Below are positions 49,350 through 60,830 of a DNA stretch of 64,000 nucleotides, piece after piece. Position 1 is the stretch's first letter. Each line of letters begins with the position of its first letter. Source of the stretch: Morchella semilibera. Its lineage: Eukaryota > Ascomycota > Pezizomycetes > Pezizales > Morchellaceae. The DNA lies in NCBI GenBank assembly GCA_009192285.1, contig CM018608.1, positions 1,320,201 to 1,384,200 on the forward strand, in the 5' to 3' direction. The position numbers and the translations under genes were made by a program. The notes beneath the pieces were generated by a model. That model was not told where the DNA came from and did no database searches. It saw only the letters and a list, made by a program, of their open reading frames with translations.

Positions 49350-50400
49350 TGTAGGAAGAGCTTGATGGATGTTGAATGGGGGAGGCAGTAGGTTTTAAAT
49401 AGTTGAAGGGCTATGGGAAGGGTTCAGAAGAGTATTAGAGGTGAGTGGTGGTGGTGGTGATTGGTGGTGAGTGGAGAGGAGGGAGAAAAGGGAAGTTCGG
49501 GTTCAATTTGATCCCTTATAAAGGCCTATACCGCGACAGAAGGCCTATACCACGACAGTCATGGATACTATTAATGAGGCTTGGGAGAATCTTTTGACTT
49601 TGTATTAGAGGCATGACTGTCTCTCGTGACTTGGACTGGACGTCAGGCGTGGGCGCTGAAGAGCAAATACACAAATAGTATGCCATAGAAGAGTCATTCT
49701 AACCTACTCAAACCGTGTGTTGCACATGCACTTGGATCATGAAGCTTGAGATTTAAATCTTGTGTAATTGAATCCATAGAATACACTCATCACCTTTAGG
49801 ATCTAGCAGGTTAGTTATACAGCATGTCCTGAAACATAGAAATAATATTGCAACTATGTATCTACTCAGAAATGATATGGAGTCAAAGTATCAAATCATA
49901 GGTTCTAGGAGTTTTTTTTACCAAAGTGTATAAAACTGATGTTTTTCTTGGGTGTGTGTAGCGCTAAGACGCTTTTGTCCAAAGGTGCGAGTGATCGTGC
50001 ATGACACGTCAACGGTTATGCAGGTCTTGAGGACACGTTTTTAGCGTCGTCATATTTACATGTATCGAATTCATCACGGGTGTATAAACAATATCTCTAC
50101 GCTCTTTTTTTTCTAATATCTTCAAACCGTCCTCATACTGAGTTGCAAACAGCGCAGGATACCGTACACATATCATAAGCCGGGCCGTGTGGATCAAACA
50201 TTTGGATACACAGCCCTGTCATCCAATGTTTGTCGAAAGTCAAAAAAAAAAATAAAAAAGATATCGAGCGAACGTTTATCCCATTCATTTCCTTGGATTG
50301 TGGTCATCAAATCTAAAAGTCAAATTTTACATAACATCATGAGCGCTATTATATTAAACTGATACACGCATTAAAATTGCGCGGATGTCCAAAAAACCTT
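49350..50400. other. Intergenic, between the Pro-rich gene and ERG2
   Basis: About 1 kb forming the upstream region of the Pro-rich gene and the 3' flank of ERG2. A GGTGGT-rich stretch lies at 49440-49475 and a direct repeat AGGCCTATACC.CGACAG at 49522-49559. A variant of the dispersed motif (CGAGTGATCGTGCATGACA) occurs at about 49987. No gene is seen. Confidence 0.5.
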
Positions 50401-51214
50401 TTAGATCTTTCCGATCATCAACTGCCCAATGATCCCCTTACCAGTAAGGTAGGTCGTCTTCCAGATGTTGGCAAAGTCCAGAGTAGATGTGAAGGTATCC
50501 AAGAACCCAAACGGCAGCATTGACGGGATCCAACCTATGCGCGCGCACACACAATTAGTCTCTCTTTCGCCTACACATACACCGGGGGTCTGCTACTCCT
50601 ACTCCTACTCCTACTACTACTAACCTTGCGCAAGTTCCAATGCCCAGCCCTTGAGGATATATTGCCCCCCCTCACCACGCGGAAGGTGGTTCTGCATGCC
50701 GGGGGAGTACACAGTCGGCTCGATCTCACCGGGTTTCACAAACTGCTGCTCTCCTGTCAAGATTGTGAAGTAGTCGTGCGCGAGGTGCACCCCCGAGTGA
50801 CCTTCAGTTCCCAGCGGCGTACCAAAGATGATCAGGTACTCAGTGATTGACGCGTGGAGGATGATCATTGCACCCATTGCGCCACCCGCATTGCTACCAG
50901 CCAGAAGAGTCAGCACCTAACCTACTCATAGAGGTAAATTAGAATAGAATGGAGAACTGGGGGACATACTTGAAGAACCACTCCTCCTTGCTGAGCTTGT
51001 TGACGTACTTGTCACCGTACTCGGCCCTCAGACCATCTACAAGGTCCTCAAGCAGCAGCGTGGTGTTCCCGCCGGGACCGCCGAACTTTTCAATAGAGTT
51101 CTGCGACAGCTCTTGCAGCTTGATGGGGTCGAAGATGTAGAACTTTGAGATCATCGGGTCCAGCGTCCGGAACGCGAAGAGCATAAGCGGGAGGTAGGCC
51201 AAGAGGGAGCGCAT
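50401..51214 (-). CDS. ERG2: C-8 sterol isomerase (ergosterol biosynthesis)
   Basis: Moves the sterol double bond from C8 to C7 (fecosterol to episterol) in the endoplasmic reticulum; it is a homologue of the mammalian sigma-1 receptor. Exons 51214-50970, 50893-50625 and 50534-50401 join in frame to 215 aa, the normal length. The N-terminus [15 protein letters not shown] is the single membrane anchor. Typical family sequences follow: [34 protein letters not shown] across the first junction, [23 protein letters not shown], the proton-shuttle glutamate region near [11 protein letters not shown], and [21 protein letters not shown]. The start is placed at 51214; an in-frame upstream extension to 51376 lacks family similarity. 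Intron 2 contains a CTACTC microsatellite and a GCGCGC/CACACA run. The identification is very secure. Confidence 0.96.
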
Positions 51215-52255
51215 CGTGACGACAGTGCGGGTATGGAATCGAATTGTGTGGTTAGTTTCTGCCAAATGGCGGGCGGATAAGAGGGGAAGAAAAAAAAAGG
51301 GTAATGGGGGGCACTTAAGAGTCTTGAAGAAATTGAAGAAAGGGGCCTCCGAGAAATTTTGGTTGGGAGACGCCAAGCCACTGGTAGAGGTAGATCTGCA
51401 CTTTAGTAGTGTGGACCCTGAACGCGTTGGGTAATGTGCTATGATGTAGTTAGTCAGAAAAGGTTGGTGTCAATGACTATTTGGTACTGTTTTTTGGTAC
51501 TGTTTTGGAGCGGTGAGAATAATGGCATCAAAAACCTTGTAGCTAGATACGAAGATTTGTGATTACTTGTGCGGGTTAAGTCTCTTTCTTTTTTTCTTTT
51601 ATATCGGGAGATAAACCAGAACAGGGGAAGAAGAGCTTCCTCTAGTGTATAGGTACAGGGAAAGAACATATATATATATACATGTATATATACATGTATA
51701 TATTCTCTAAAACGAAGTACAGGTAACTTGGAAACTAAGACCAAAATGAAATTTTGACAACCATTTATGTATCAAAGAGTTAAGAGAAAAAAGAAGTCCC
51801 AATCCATTACTGGTCACTAAACTAGGAGTTGCTGCTCGAAAGATTTTCTGAGTGGTTGATCTGCACATTTTCCACACCACTTTATCGATGGCTGGAGACG
51901 GAGATGAGAGTGCCGGGTTCGGGGGGCCGCCTAGCTGCATACATGTATAATATACATGGGACCCAATTAATTCTCCACCCCCACTCCTGTGGAAACCGGA
52001 GAGCACATAGAAAATATTTTTGGAAATACCCTACAACCTGGCGGATACTACCTCGCATACCCTCCTGGCCCCAATTCACCACAACCACACCCCCCAACTC
52101 ACAATCACAGTTTCTCACAATCACAATTAACCTTTTATTCGCAATGTAAAATTAACTTGATAGCTAGACCCTCCTCCAGGCAAAGCTAACTAACCCAACC
52201 CAGGTCAATAGCTCTAGCTCCTCAGGTTTCCTCTCTCCTGTTCTGTCCCGCAAAC

Positions 52256-52640
52256 GTTTCGTTTCGCTGGCTGTTTCTTGCTACAGATACTGGTATCTAC
52301 TATTCGCTTACTGAGCCTATAGAGATCTACAGTTTCGTTTTGCTTCACAGAGGAGCTCGCTCTATTTGCCCTTCCACTTATAGGCTTGGGCATTTTCTCT
52401 ACTATGCTCCCTAGGTCCCCAGTTTCGTTTCGTTTCATAAGCAGAAGATCTGCTATAGGCTTTGGAATAAGTAGCTTGGCCCTATTGATTGTTCTGCTAG
52501 CTTGTAGGGATGGTTCCGTTCCGTTTCGTTTCTGGGTCCGTTTGGTTTCCTTTGCAGCTATAGGTTTTATAACCTTAAATATAGTGCTGATAACTTATAG
52601 GTATATCTACGGTGTTTTAGGTTCTACTGTTTCGTTTCGT
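52256..52640 (+). repeat. Spaced GTTTCGTTTC repeats
   Basis: The ten-mer or a close variant occurs at about 52256, 52332, 52422, 52519 and 52629, with spacing of 76 to 110 bp, often near CTATAGGCTT-like sequence. It may be a diverged tandem array. Confidence 0.5.
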
Positions 52641-53847
52641 TTCATTTACGGTTTATTTACCACAACCAAGTTTTAGACAAAAGTGATACAGCCACATCCG
52701 AGGAATCTTGTTTTTTTTGGTTTAGGATTATCTACTTTCAGTATATAGTTTAAATTCAGTTGTTGTCCTTTGGTTCTGTGGGTCTCGGTAGTGTTTTTCT
52801 TGTTCCGTACTTAATACAAAGCCAGTTTCCTCGCTCTGCCCCAGTTGACCAACAGCACCCTGTTATATGAACAACAAGTTTACCACAGATTATCTGCTTA
52901 CCTACGGGGGTTAAGGGTTCACGGCCCATTGGTTTATATGAGTATCGAGACTATGCTTTGGTTTGACGAGGAGTCATTGGCGCCTACCTGTGAGCCGTTT
53001 TCAACGATTGTTTATCTCTCCTTATTAGGCCCGCCTTTCTTTTGAGAAGTGCCGAAAATTTGTTGCCGTTGACGGGACATTTTGTTAAACAATATTTGTT
53101 CAAACCCTATTGACTGCTGTAACAGTTAATGCAGATGGGCATATCCTTCTCCTTGCATGGGCGGTTGTTGAGGGGGGGATAATGTTTCCTGGTTGTACTT
53201 TATGAATCGTCTCAAGAGGACTATACCGTCTATAGGTCTATTAGTGAAGGTAGAATACCAGGTTCATTTTTTTTTTTCAAACCCCAACCAAACCCTTGTG
53301 CGAGATCCATCCCTGTTGGGAGCAAGGAGAGGGGGGAAGCAATCTCAAGTAAAAAGCACTGAGGTTCGCTGCTGAGCCCCCACATCTTTGTTTGCTTTTA
53401 TAATACCTGTAGCGTACTGAACTTTATCTCTCACTTCCTTGTGGATCCCTCTCTCAAAAGCCAATGTCAACTTTTTTTCAAGTCCCCCTTCACTTGACAC
53501 CTACAGACGCCTATGCCTTCTCGCGCCATAGCTAGTAATTGATTATATACTATCGTATTTAGAACCCGCCTTTATCCCTTCGTAGTGAAGCCATACCGTA
53601 AAACAGCAAACCGACGCATGCGGCGAGCAGTCGCCGCCGACGATGAATTCTATATAAACCAGAGATGTCTTATAAACTTTGTCAGCCAGTCAGTCCTCAC
53701 TTGCTCAAACTGTGGGTCGCTCACTGGTTCTACAGTTAAGTAGGATGCTGTTCGTTTCTAGTGTGTAGTTGTACTGAATTAAGGAAAGCTACACTCATCT
53801 GTTTTCTCGCGGAGCAGAGGCTGTCTCATACCGCTTATATGAAATAG

Positions 53848-53886
53848 CCGTCCTCCACAGAGGGGATAGAGGACGGGGCTTTTTTT
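53848..53886 (+). terminator. Hairpin followed by T7 tract
   Basis: CCGTCCTC (53848-53855) pairs with GAGGACGG (53869-53876) around a 13-nt loop, followed by GGGCTTTTTTT. In a fungus this would fit the 3' end of a Pol III transcript rather than a bacterial-type terminator. No known small RNA was recognised upstream. Confidence 0.35.
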
Positions 53887-55576
53887 CTCTCGCTGATGTA
53901 GCGTGGCACACCTAATAACCTCACATCAAGATTCTTTGTACCAAGCTAGGGGTGTGGCCGGGCACACTCGCTTGAAAAAAAGCCTGCTGGCATTTTGGTG
54001 CGCTTGCCCCGCAAATCGTCGATTTTATCTCCTGGCGAGTAGGCGATCACGGTAGGCTACAGAAGGTAAAAGCGGCTACCGATTATTTGGGAAAGGGCTC
54101 CTAGATGGTGGGGGGGGGGGTAGTGCGTTAATGTATGGTTTTCGACTGGGTTTGTTTTTCCTCCATTCTATTATACCCTGAAGGCTTTTAGTTTTTTTGT
54201 CAACGTAAAGCACAATGTAAATACGTGTATGGAATTATATTGTATGTGGGGTTTCTTGGCGCTCGAGTGATAACCTATGATGACACGCGGTTCCTTACAT
54301 GATGTAGCTACATGTATGTAGTATATAGTAAAGTACATAGTTATTTGTAATTCCGTTTCTTTCCTTCTAAATAGCTCTTGGTAACCTTCATGCTGTACTT
54401 CAATGTCGATACTACATGTAATTCCTGCAAAGGTGGTTGGTGTTGGCGAGGGTAAAAAGCTCCACCAGTTGGCTTTTATATATATTGCCAGGGCCCAATC
54501 GAAATTTTTCGTGGTAAAACCTAGTTGGTAACACCTGGCCATAAATTTTTTACCATGTCAGTGATCCCTGATCCCGGAGACAGGTTACCTCTCCACTACT
54601 ATATATGCCCTACCATGGGTTACCATGCATGAACAGTTGATTCACCTATTTTAATATAGAGATCATTACCCAATCTCCAGATATGTTTGTCTTGTCTTGA
54701 ACTCGGAGCCAGCCCTATAGATGTGTCAAAGTACAATGTTCCTGGTAAAGGACAACTGTACAAAACGCCGCACTGACATGACCTTCATGCCGGTTTCAGT
54801 TTGTTCCATCATCCTTCCATGCTCGTGTTCCATGCTACCTACTGTCAAAGGCTTCTCGCCAACTCACCCTCAACGTATTAATCAGCGGCCGCCCCCTGTC
54901 ACCTCTCTCTTCTCATTCCCATAAACGTACATCACATATACCCCCTTAATTTATATGACGTTAGCTAAAGTGTATAGCACTTTGGAAGTCTATGATATCC
55001 TCTAGGATGTTGTGGCTAGCAGTTTTTGACAGCTTTGACTTTGGATAACCCCCTTACCGGCCAAATTTCAAAGCAATATGTTGTTTAGTTAATGCTAGGA
55101 GATCATAATTGGCTTCGGACTTGATGGCTTTGGGGGCCCGGGGGGGGGGGGGCGCCAGCTCTATTATAAAGCCTAGTAAATTCATTAAGGCTTACTACTC
55201 TGACCAGCTCTGGAGCGGACAAATAACTGCTGCCAACATCGATGTTAGATCTTTCTTCATGATCATGAAACATTGGTATTGCCAACGTGTCGCAAAACAA
55301 AGATAGCTGTGTCTTTACTATAGATTTATAATCATCATTTATCTTGCGACTCACTACGAAACTAACTAAACGGTGGGCTGGGTGTGTCCAATTAATGTCT
55401 TTTATTAAGCCTCTGTAATAGGTTTGAGAACGTGGAATCTATAATTACTAGCAGATGTGAGCCAGGGGCACATGTATCTAGATATCTAAAACTTAACTTT
55501 CTTAAATCGTCCGAAACATTACAAGATGCTATCTCAGTCTCGGAATGAACGAGGACTGGCCTGTCAATACATGTAT

Positions 55577-55940
55577 GGTGCGGCGCGTCTTAAAGGTATT
55601 TCAGCTGGAACAATCTTGGCTACTCCGAATGCTTTTGAACCAATTAGAGCATTGTAATCCAGCCACTTTATGGCTGGAAACCACACCTTAGCCGCAACTC
55701 TGTAATAAACGGGTATAATACTGTTCCAGTTCACCAGGTCTTGGCGCTTTTTACATACAAAAACAGGTAAATGGCATCGCTAATAACCTTCCAACAAGAC
55801 AAGATATCAAAAATATATGGAGCCAAAATCTTTATCATACCTATACCTACAATTTGGCTTCATAGATCTTTGATATCCTGTCCGGTTGAAAAGTTATTCG
55901 CAGTGCAATTTATGTCACCTTTAAGGCGCGCTGCACCATT
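55577..55940. mobile_element. Inverted-repeat element (about 365 bp)
   Basis: The left end TGGTGCGGCGCGTCTTAAAGGT is mirrored at the right end by ACCTTTAAGGCGCGCTGCACCA (two mismatches over 22 bp). The interior has a small hairpin CCAGCCA/TGGCTGG. No coding capacity and no clear target duplication. Non-autonomous DNA transposon is the likely class. Confidence 0.6.
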
Positions 55941-58900
55941 GTTGTACTAAAATACGGTCAATCGGACTATTCCAGATGGTTCCAACATGATCCACTTCAA
56001 GGGTAAATTCGGACACGGCCCATAGCTCTGCGCTATATCCGGGGGGTATTCCTTGTATAACTTGAGCATGAGACTTTCAAGACCGAGCCGCCCAAGACCT
56101 ATGTCTCGGCGCTAAATGAAATTCGTGAGGTAGCCAAGGTTATCTTTCAGGAGCCGGATAAGCGAGTGGGATCTCTGGCCTGGTCCGATAAAAAATACTT
56201 TGCATAGGTACCTACTGAAGTCGACCGTAGCTATCCCATGAAATACTTTCTTAAAAGCTACACGAGCTCAGTCCTAAACTAGCGTTAGATGTCTCATAGT
56301 GTTTGATAATATTAGTGCACTCACGGCCGTAATTTAATCAGATCAGATGCAAGAGATTAGTGACGAGAACGTAAGCCACTTGCCTATTACTAGTTTACAA
56401 TTGGACCCGGGTTAGTTTCACAGTCATCGTGGCTCGTATTCGAGTGATATCCTATGAATAAAGCAACTACATGTTGCCAAGAGCCCCTGAGAAAGCCACC
56501 AAAATATCAAGGCCAATTATTTTCATGTTACACAAACCTACTTCGTTTCATCAAACCGTCAATACATATAGTTAATACCCCGCAATTCTTTGATTCGAAA
56601 CGGGAAACGCTCGCCTCGATCCTCTGCCCCTCAAATTGTGTTTGAGACCTAAACTGAACTCACATGGGGTAATCTACAAATTGCGCAATGTAATAGTAGT
56701 TTCACGCACGCTGTGGCCACAACCACTAAGCTTTGAACGCATACCATATTAAACATATTAGTGCAATTTAAAAAAGCTATGATCACAGCCTATATATACA
56801 GAGATCGGGTCGATCTCTCCCCTTATAACGGGAGGAAACAAAAATGTCCCGAATCAAAAGGGGGTTGTGGGGGGGCGACGGTTTGTATGGCCACTGTATC
56901 TAGAACGCTTTTTTATTCCTGCCCATTACCCACCAATTGTAATGACCGGAGAATTCTTGAAGATAAGTCAATCGGGATCTAGGTATGCAGTAGTTATAAT
57001 AAGCATTTCAAAAATTTCCTTAGGATTGCATTTTGCGTCAGCTGATTGTCTCACACCCGTCAGTTTCCTCTCTCGATTTGCGTGGCCGTTGTGGCCAGGC
57101 CACCGAGCTCTAGAGCGTGCGATGCGGAGTTTTGTTTTGATTCGAAAAACAATCCTTAATAACCACCAGCGCGACCAGTGCAAGATGCGTGTGTATATGT
57201 TCATATCAGTAAACCAGCACAGACCCGGCCTGCCGTAGGTTTCTAGAGCGCAGTTCATGAATCCCGGAGCGAGCGATCTTGGTAGACGACACCCCCAGAA
57301 TCTTGGCAGAACTCATAAAGAACGTTTCATATAGATAAAATCCCGTTCCGTTAATCGCGATTGTGTATCTTATCAGCTGTATTACATACTGTGCATGTAC
57401 GACCACGGTTAGTGGGGCGAATTTGGCGATTAGACGGCAGGTACTCGCGATTATATAGATGCCTACATGCATCACATATATGTTTTCACTGTGCGCTATA
57501 CTTACTCGGTTGGGATCTGCTAAGAGGTACTAATCTGTGAGTATCGATGGCTTCTGGGGAAATTGAAAAGGCCAGTCACTTACGAGGAGACAGAAAAACA
57601 CCAAGATATTCCTACAAGGGTTTATTACGGGAGTGAATGCTGTTTCATCCGATATTGGCCACATCAACCCTTACAGATATAGATTCTTTGGGCCCACTGT
57701 AAATACTTTATAGTCCAGTAGACCCCGCAATGTGCAAGGGAAAATGATAGAACACAAAGAAAATATAATGGTCCATTTGGTCTTTTAATTGGGTCACGAG
57801 GATTTTTTTTTCCCTTCATTTTAATTTTCGAAATCTCCAAATCTCCGGGTCGTAGGCCGGGTGAGCTATTGTCGTAATGTCAGCACGGGAAATTCGCCCA
57901 GATTGGTTTTTTTTTTTCGCGCGCCGAAAGGCAGTTTTTTGGCAACGGGAATGTAGTTAATACGATATGTGCGTGAATAGGTGGTATGCTCTGCCCACAT
58001 GTTTTTTTTTCGTGAAGGGATCGTGAGATTCTCTTCTTATACGCGCCCCATTTAGCGAAAAGGGGCACAATAGATAAATATTAATGGCATTCAAGAAATG
58101 TTGTAGTACCTGTCTTTAAGAAAAAAGACACTACGCCATTTCGTAGTACAACATACGTATATAGATATGTTACCGCAATGAAGAATCCTAGCTGATAGTT
58201 TCGACTTGGGTTGATTGGTAAGGACAGAGGACGTTTTCAAGAACCTCGAGGTAAGGCTTTCTTGGCTCAAGGCCCCTTGCAGGAGACACTGCCAAGCATC
58301 CTATCGTACCTTGCATGAATGCGACCCATCCCTGCAGCCTCCAATTAAACCCCAAAGAGGAAATTGAAGGGGTTCGCCCGCTTGATGCTCTTGTCTCCAG
58401 TGATTTTTTGGTAAGGTGCTGACGGGGTTTTGGCATGAGCCTCCTCAGCTCTAGTTGGATTTTGTCTGGGGGGCGATGCCATATTATGTACGGGGGACAA
58501 TTGGCTAGCTAAGGAGCTCGTTTCAAAGTACTTGCGGCGCTGAATGACATCGAGTCTTATTTAGAGATGTGCCACAGCCTGCGCTCGGACGTGAAGCCTC
58601 TGTGAACACCTGGAGTATCACGAGGGTTTCAATAGCTCACACAGAGGGTAGGAACATGTTCTTCAGCAAGAGATTAGATTCTGTGCCTTATCTTCTTGGG
58701 GGTTTCCCCTTTCCCTTCTTCCTCTTCTTTTCCCCATTCGACATAACCATGTTCGCTTCCTTAGCTTTGAGTTCATGGGTCGGGAGGGGCGAAGGTGTGA
58801 CATGCATGTGTACTAGAATTTCGACTCTAGTTTAAAAAAAAATTGCCTTCTCTCTTACGAGAAGCTGGTCCTTACGTCGTTGTTAACCCGGTAAGATAAT

Positions 58901-60830
58901 TTCTGTTGAAAGGAGACGAACTGTTATGCGTTGTTTTGGGGGCCCAGCTGTGCACATGAACATAAGCACAAGGTCTGGACGTACGTTGAGCCATCCTAGA
59001 CAACATCATGATGACCTGGTTGGCTCTTTGGAGCGACGGATCCCCATGTTGCCACCAGCTGCGAATCACAATGAGCTGCAGACCAGTTGATGCCATAACG
59101 CTGCTCATCGTTATCTCCCTAGCTTTAGTCGATTGTTTGCCTAAGTGCTTAAGTGTCGTCAGTGACTTGGCGGCTCTTGCGTGCCATGAGATCTGAAGCG
59201 CTCAGGCAAAGTAAGAAGACATCTGGGGGAGAGGAATTCAAGAGCGGATTGGACTGAAGTTGTCCTCCTCACTCATGGGCATCTCGGTTGTTCAGTGGAG
59301 CGGGCCGGGGTAGATGAAACGAGACCAGATTATTCCCCGGGATTAGATCCTAGGTGGGAGGTTTCTACCCATTGGCCGAAATGGGGAATGCCCCTCTAGT
59401 CCTTGCGGCAAATCTTTCAATCTCCCAATCTCATGGGACTTTTGCGGGTGGTGGGACTCAAGGTGGTTTTTGCACTCACTGGTTGTCTTGTGTTGTGCTT
59501 TTTCGGTTCCAAGCATCTAATTTGTCGATAGCATTTAGTTAGACAGTGGAAAGAGAGATAGTACCGAATCTAATACTTCTTCATCCTAGAGTAAGTTTCC
59601 TGACTGATCATAGCTTCCGCAGTTGGAACTTGGATCAACCCTTTTTTTCTTTTCACTTCGCTTCTCTCTCTTCCTTTTATCCCTTTATTTTGTGACCTTC
59701 CTCACTAATATCGGTCGTTTGCCCCGCCGTCGTGCTAAGCACTAGTTTAGCGTTGTTAAGACTTACTGACTTGACCACTGACTGTCTGTAGTAGTTACTA
59801 CTTCAACTACCTACACCTGGTGAATCCCGCACAAACTTACACCTCTGACGGTTCATCGTTGAAGCTTCTAACTATTGATTGCTGCAATCTCTTGCACGCG
59901 ATCTCATTCTTTCACTCGCTTCCCCGTCGTCTTCTCGTTTACATCACCTCTCCATATCTGCCCCCTTTACCTTCCTTCGTCTTCCTTTCTTCTACTCACT
60001 CCAGAATTTACTGCTGGCCTGGGCTTTCCCGTTCTTTTCAACCTTCACTGTTTGAACTCGCCTAGTTGCGAGATCCTTTCTATTTCCTCCTATCATTCCT
60101 TTGTGCAATTGTGCCCCTGTCGATCATCCGGGCCACTACATTTTGCCTCACCTACTCTTACTTTTTACTTCTTCGGTTTTTTTTCTGCTTCTCTTCTCTT
60201 GCATCCTGCCAGTGATCGAGGTCAGGCACCATCAGCAGGACGGACAAAAGTTGTCAAGGTTAGTACAGTACATACATTAACTTTCCTTAATCCCGGGTTG
60301 TCTTTTTATTCTCCCATACCCTTCACGTTTCAGATGTAGAGCTACCAGGGCTCTACTCTGTTGGCCCTTTCTCGTACAGGAATTGCTATGCGCGCGCACA
60401 CATTCATGTACTAATTACAGGAAGATCTTAGATAATCTACTGTTTATTTTTTCTGTCTCTCGTGAACAGTTCGGCCGACTCTCATTTCCGTTCAGCGGTC
60501 CAGCTGCTCCCTTTAATCGTCGGAGAATAATACATATCTTAAGTACCGAGGTAAGGGAATTTTTCTGCGAACCACAAGGGGAAATATTTCTTCCTCTCTC
60601 TTTTCATTAATATATACTCGACAGGAACATTCTCACTAATTCCTCTCAGCAGGAGTAGAAATTTACAAACAGGTACTTGATATTTTGCTACTTAGGATCC
60701 CTTCCCGTCACGAATTCTCACACTCTTTAGTTGCATCAACTTCAATAATTCCTCAAAAGCATACACATTAAAACTACCAAACTCGCCTTACTACATTCAA
60801 CAATAAATATAAACCTACAATACAATAATA

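Larger units (their letters stand above)
51215..60830. other. Gene-poor region and 5' leader of the last gene (about 9.6 kb)
   Basis: No gene could be supported. Contents: tandem family-A-end-like TTTGGTACTGT at 51479-51510, a TA/TACATGTA stretch at 51666-51700, five spaced GTTTCGTTTC-type repeats at 52256-52640, a hairpin with T tract at 53848-53886, an inverted-repeat element at 55577-55940, CGAGTGATA copies at 54264 and 56441, and G/A homopolymers. The last kilobase (59630-60830) is strongly pyrimidine-rich and probably holds the promoter and leader of the next gene; GTAAGG...CTCGACAG at 60551-60624 looks like a leader intron. Confidence 0.5.

Noticed and set aside
51215-51376. 54-codon N-terminal extension of ERG2
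   Set aside because: Not similar to the family, and the shorter start gives the correct membrane anchor and length.
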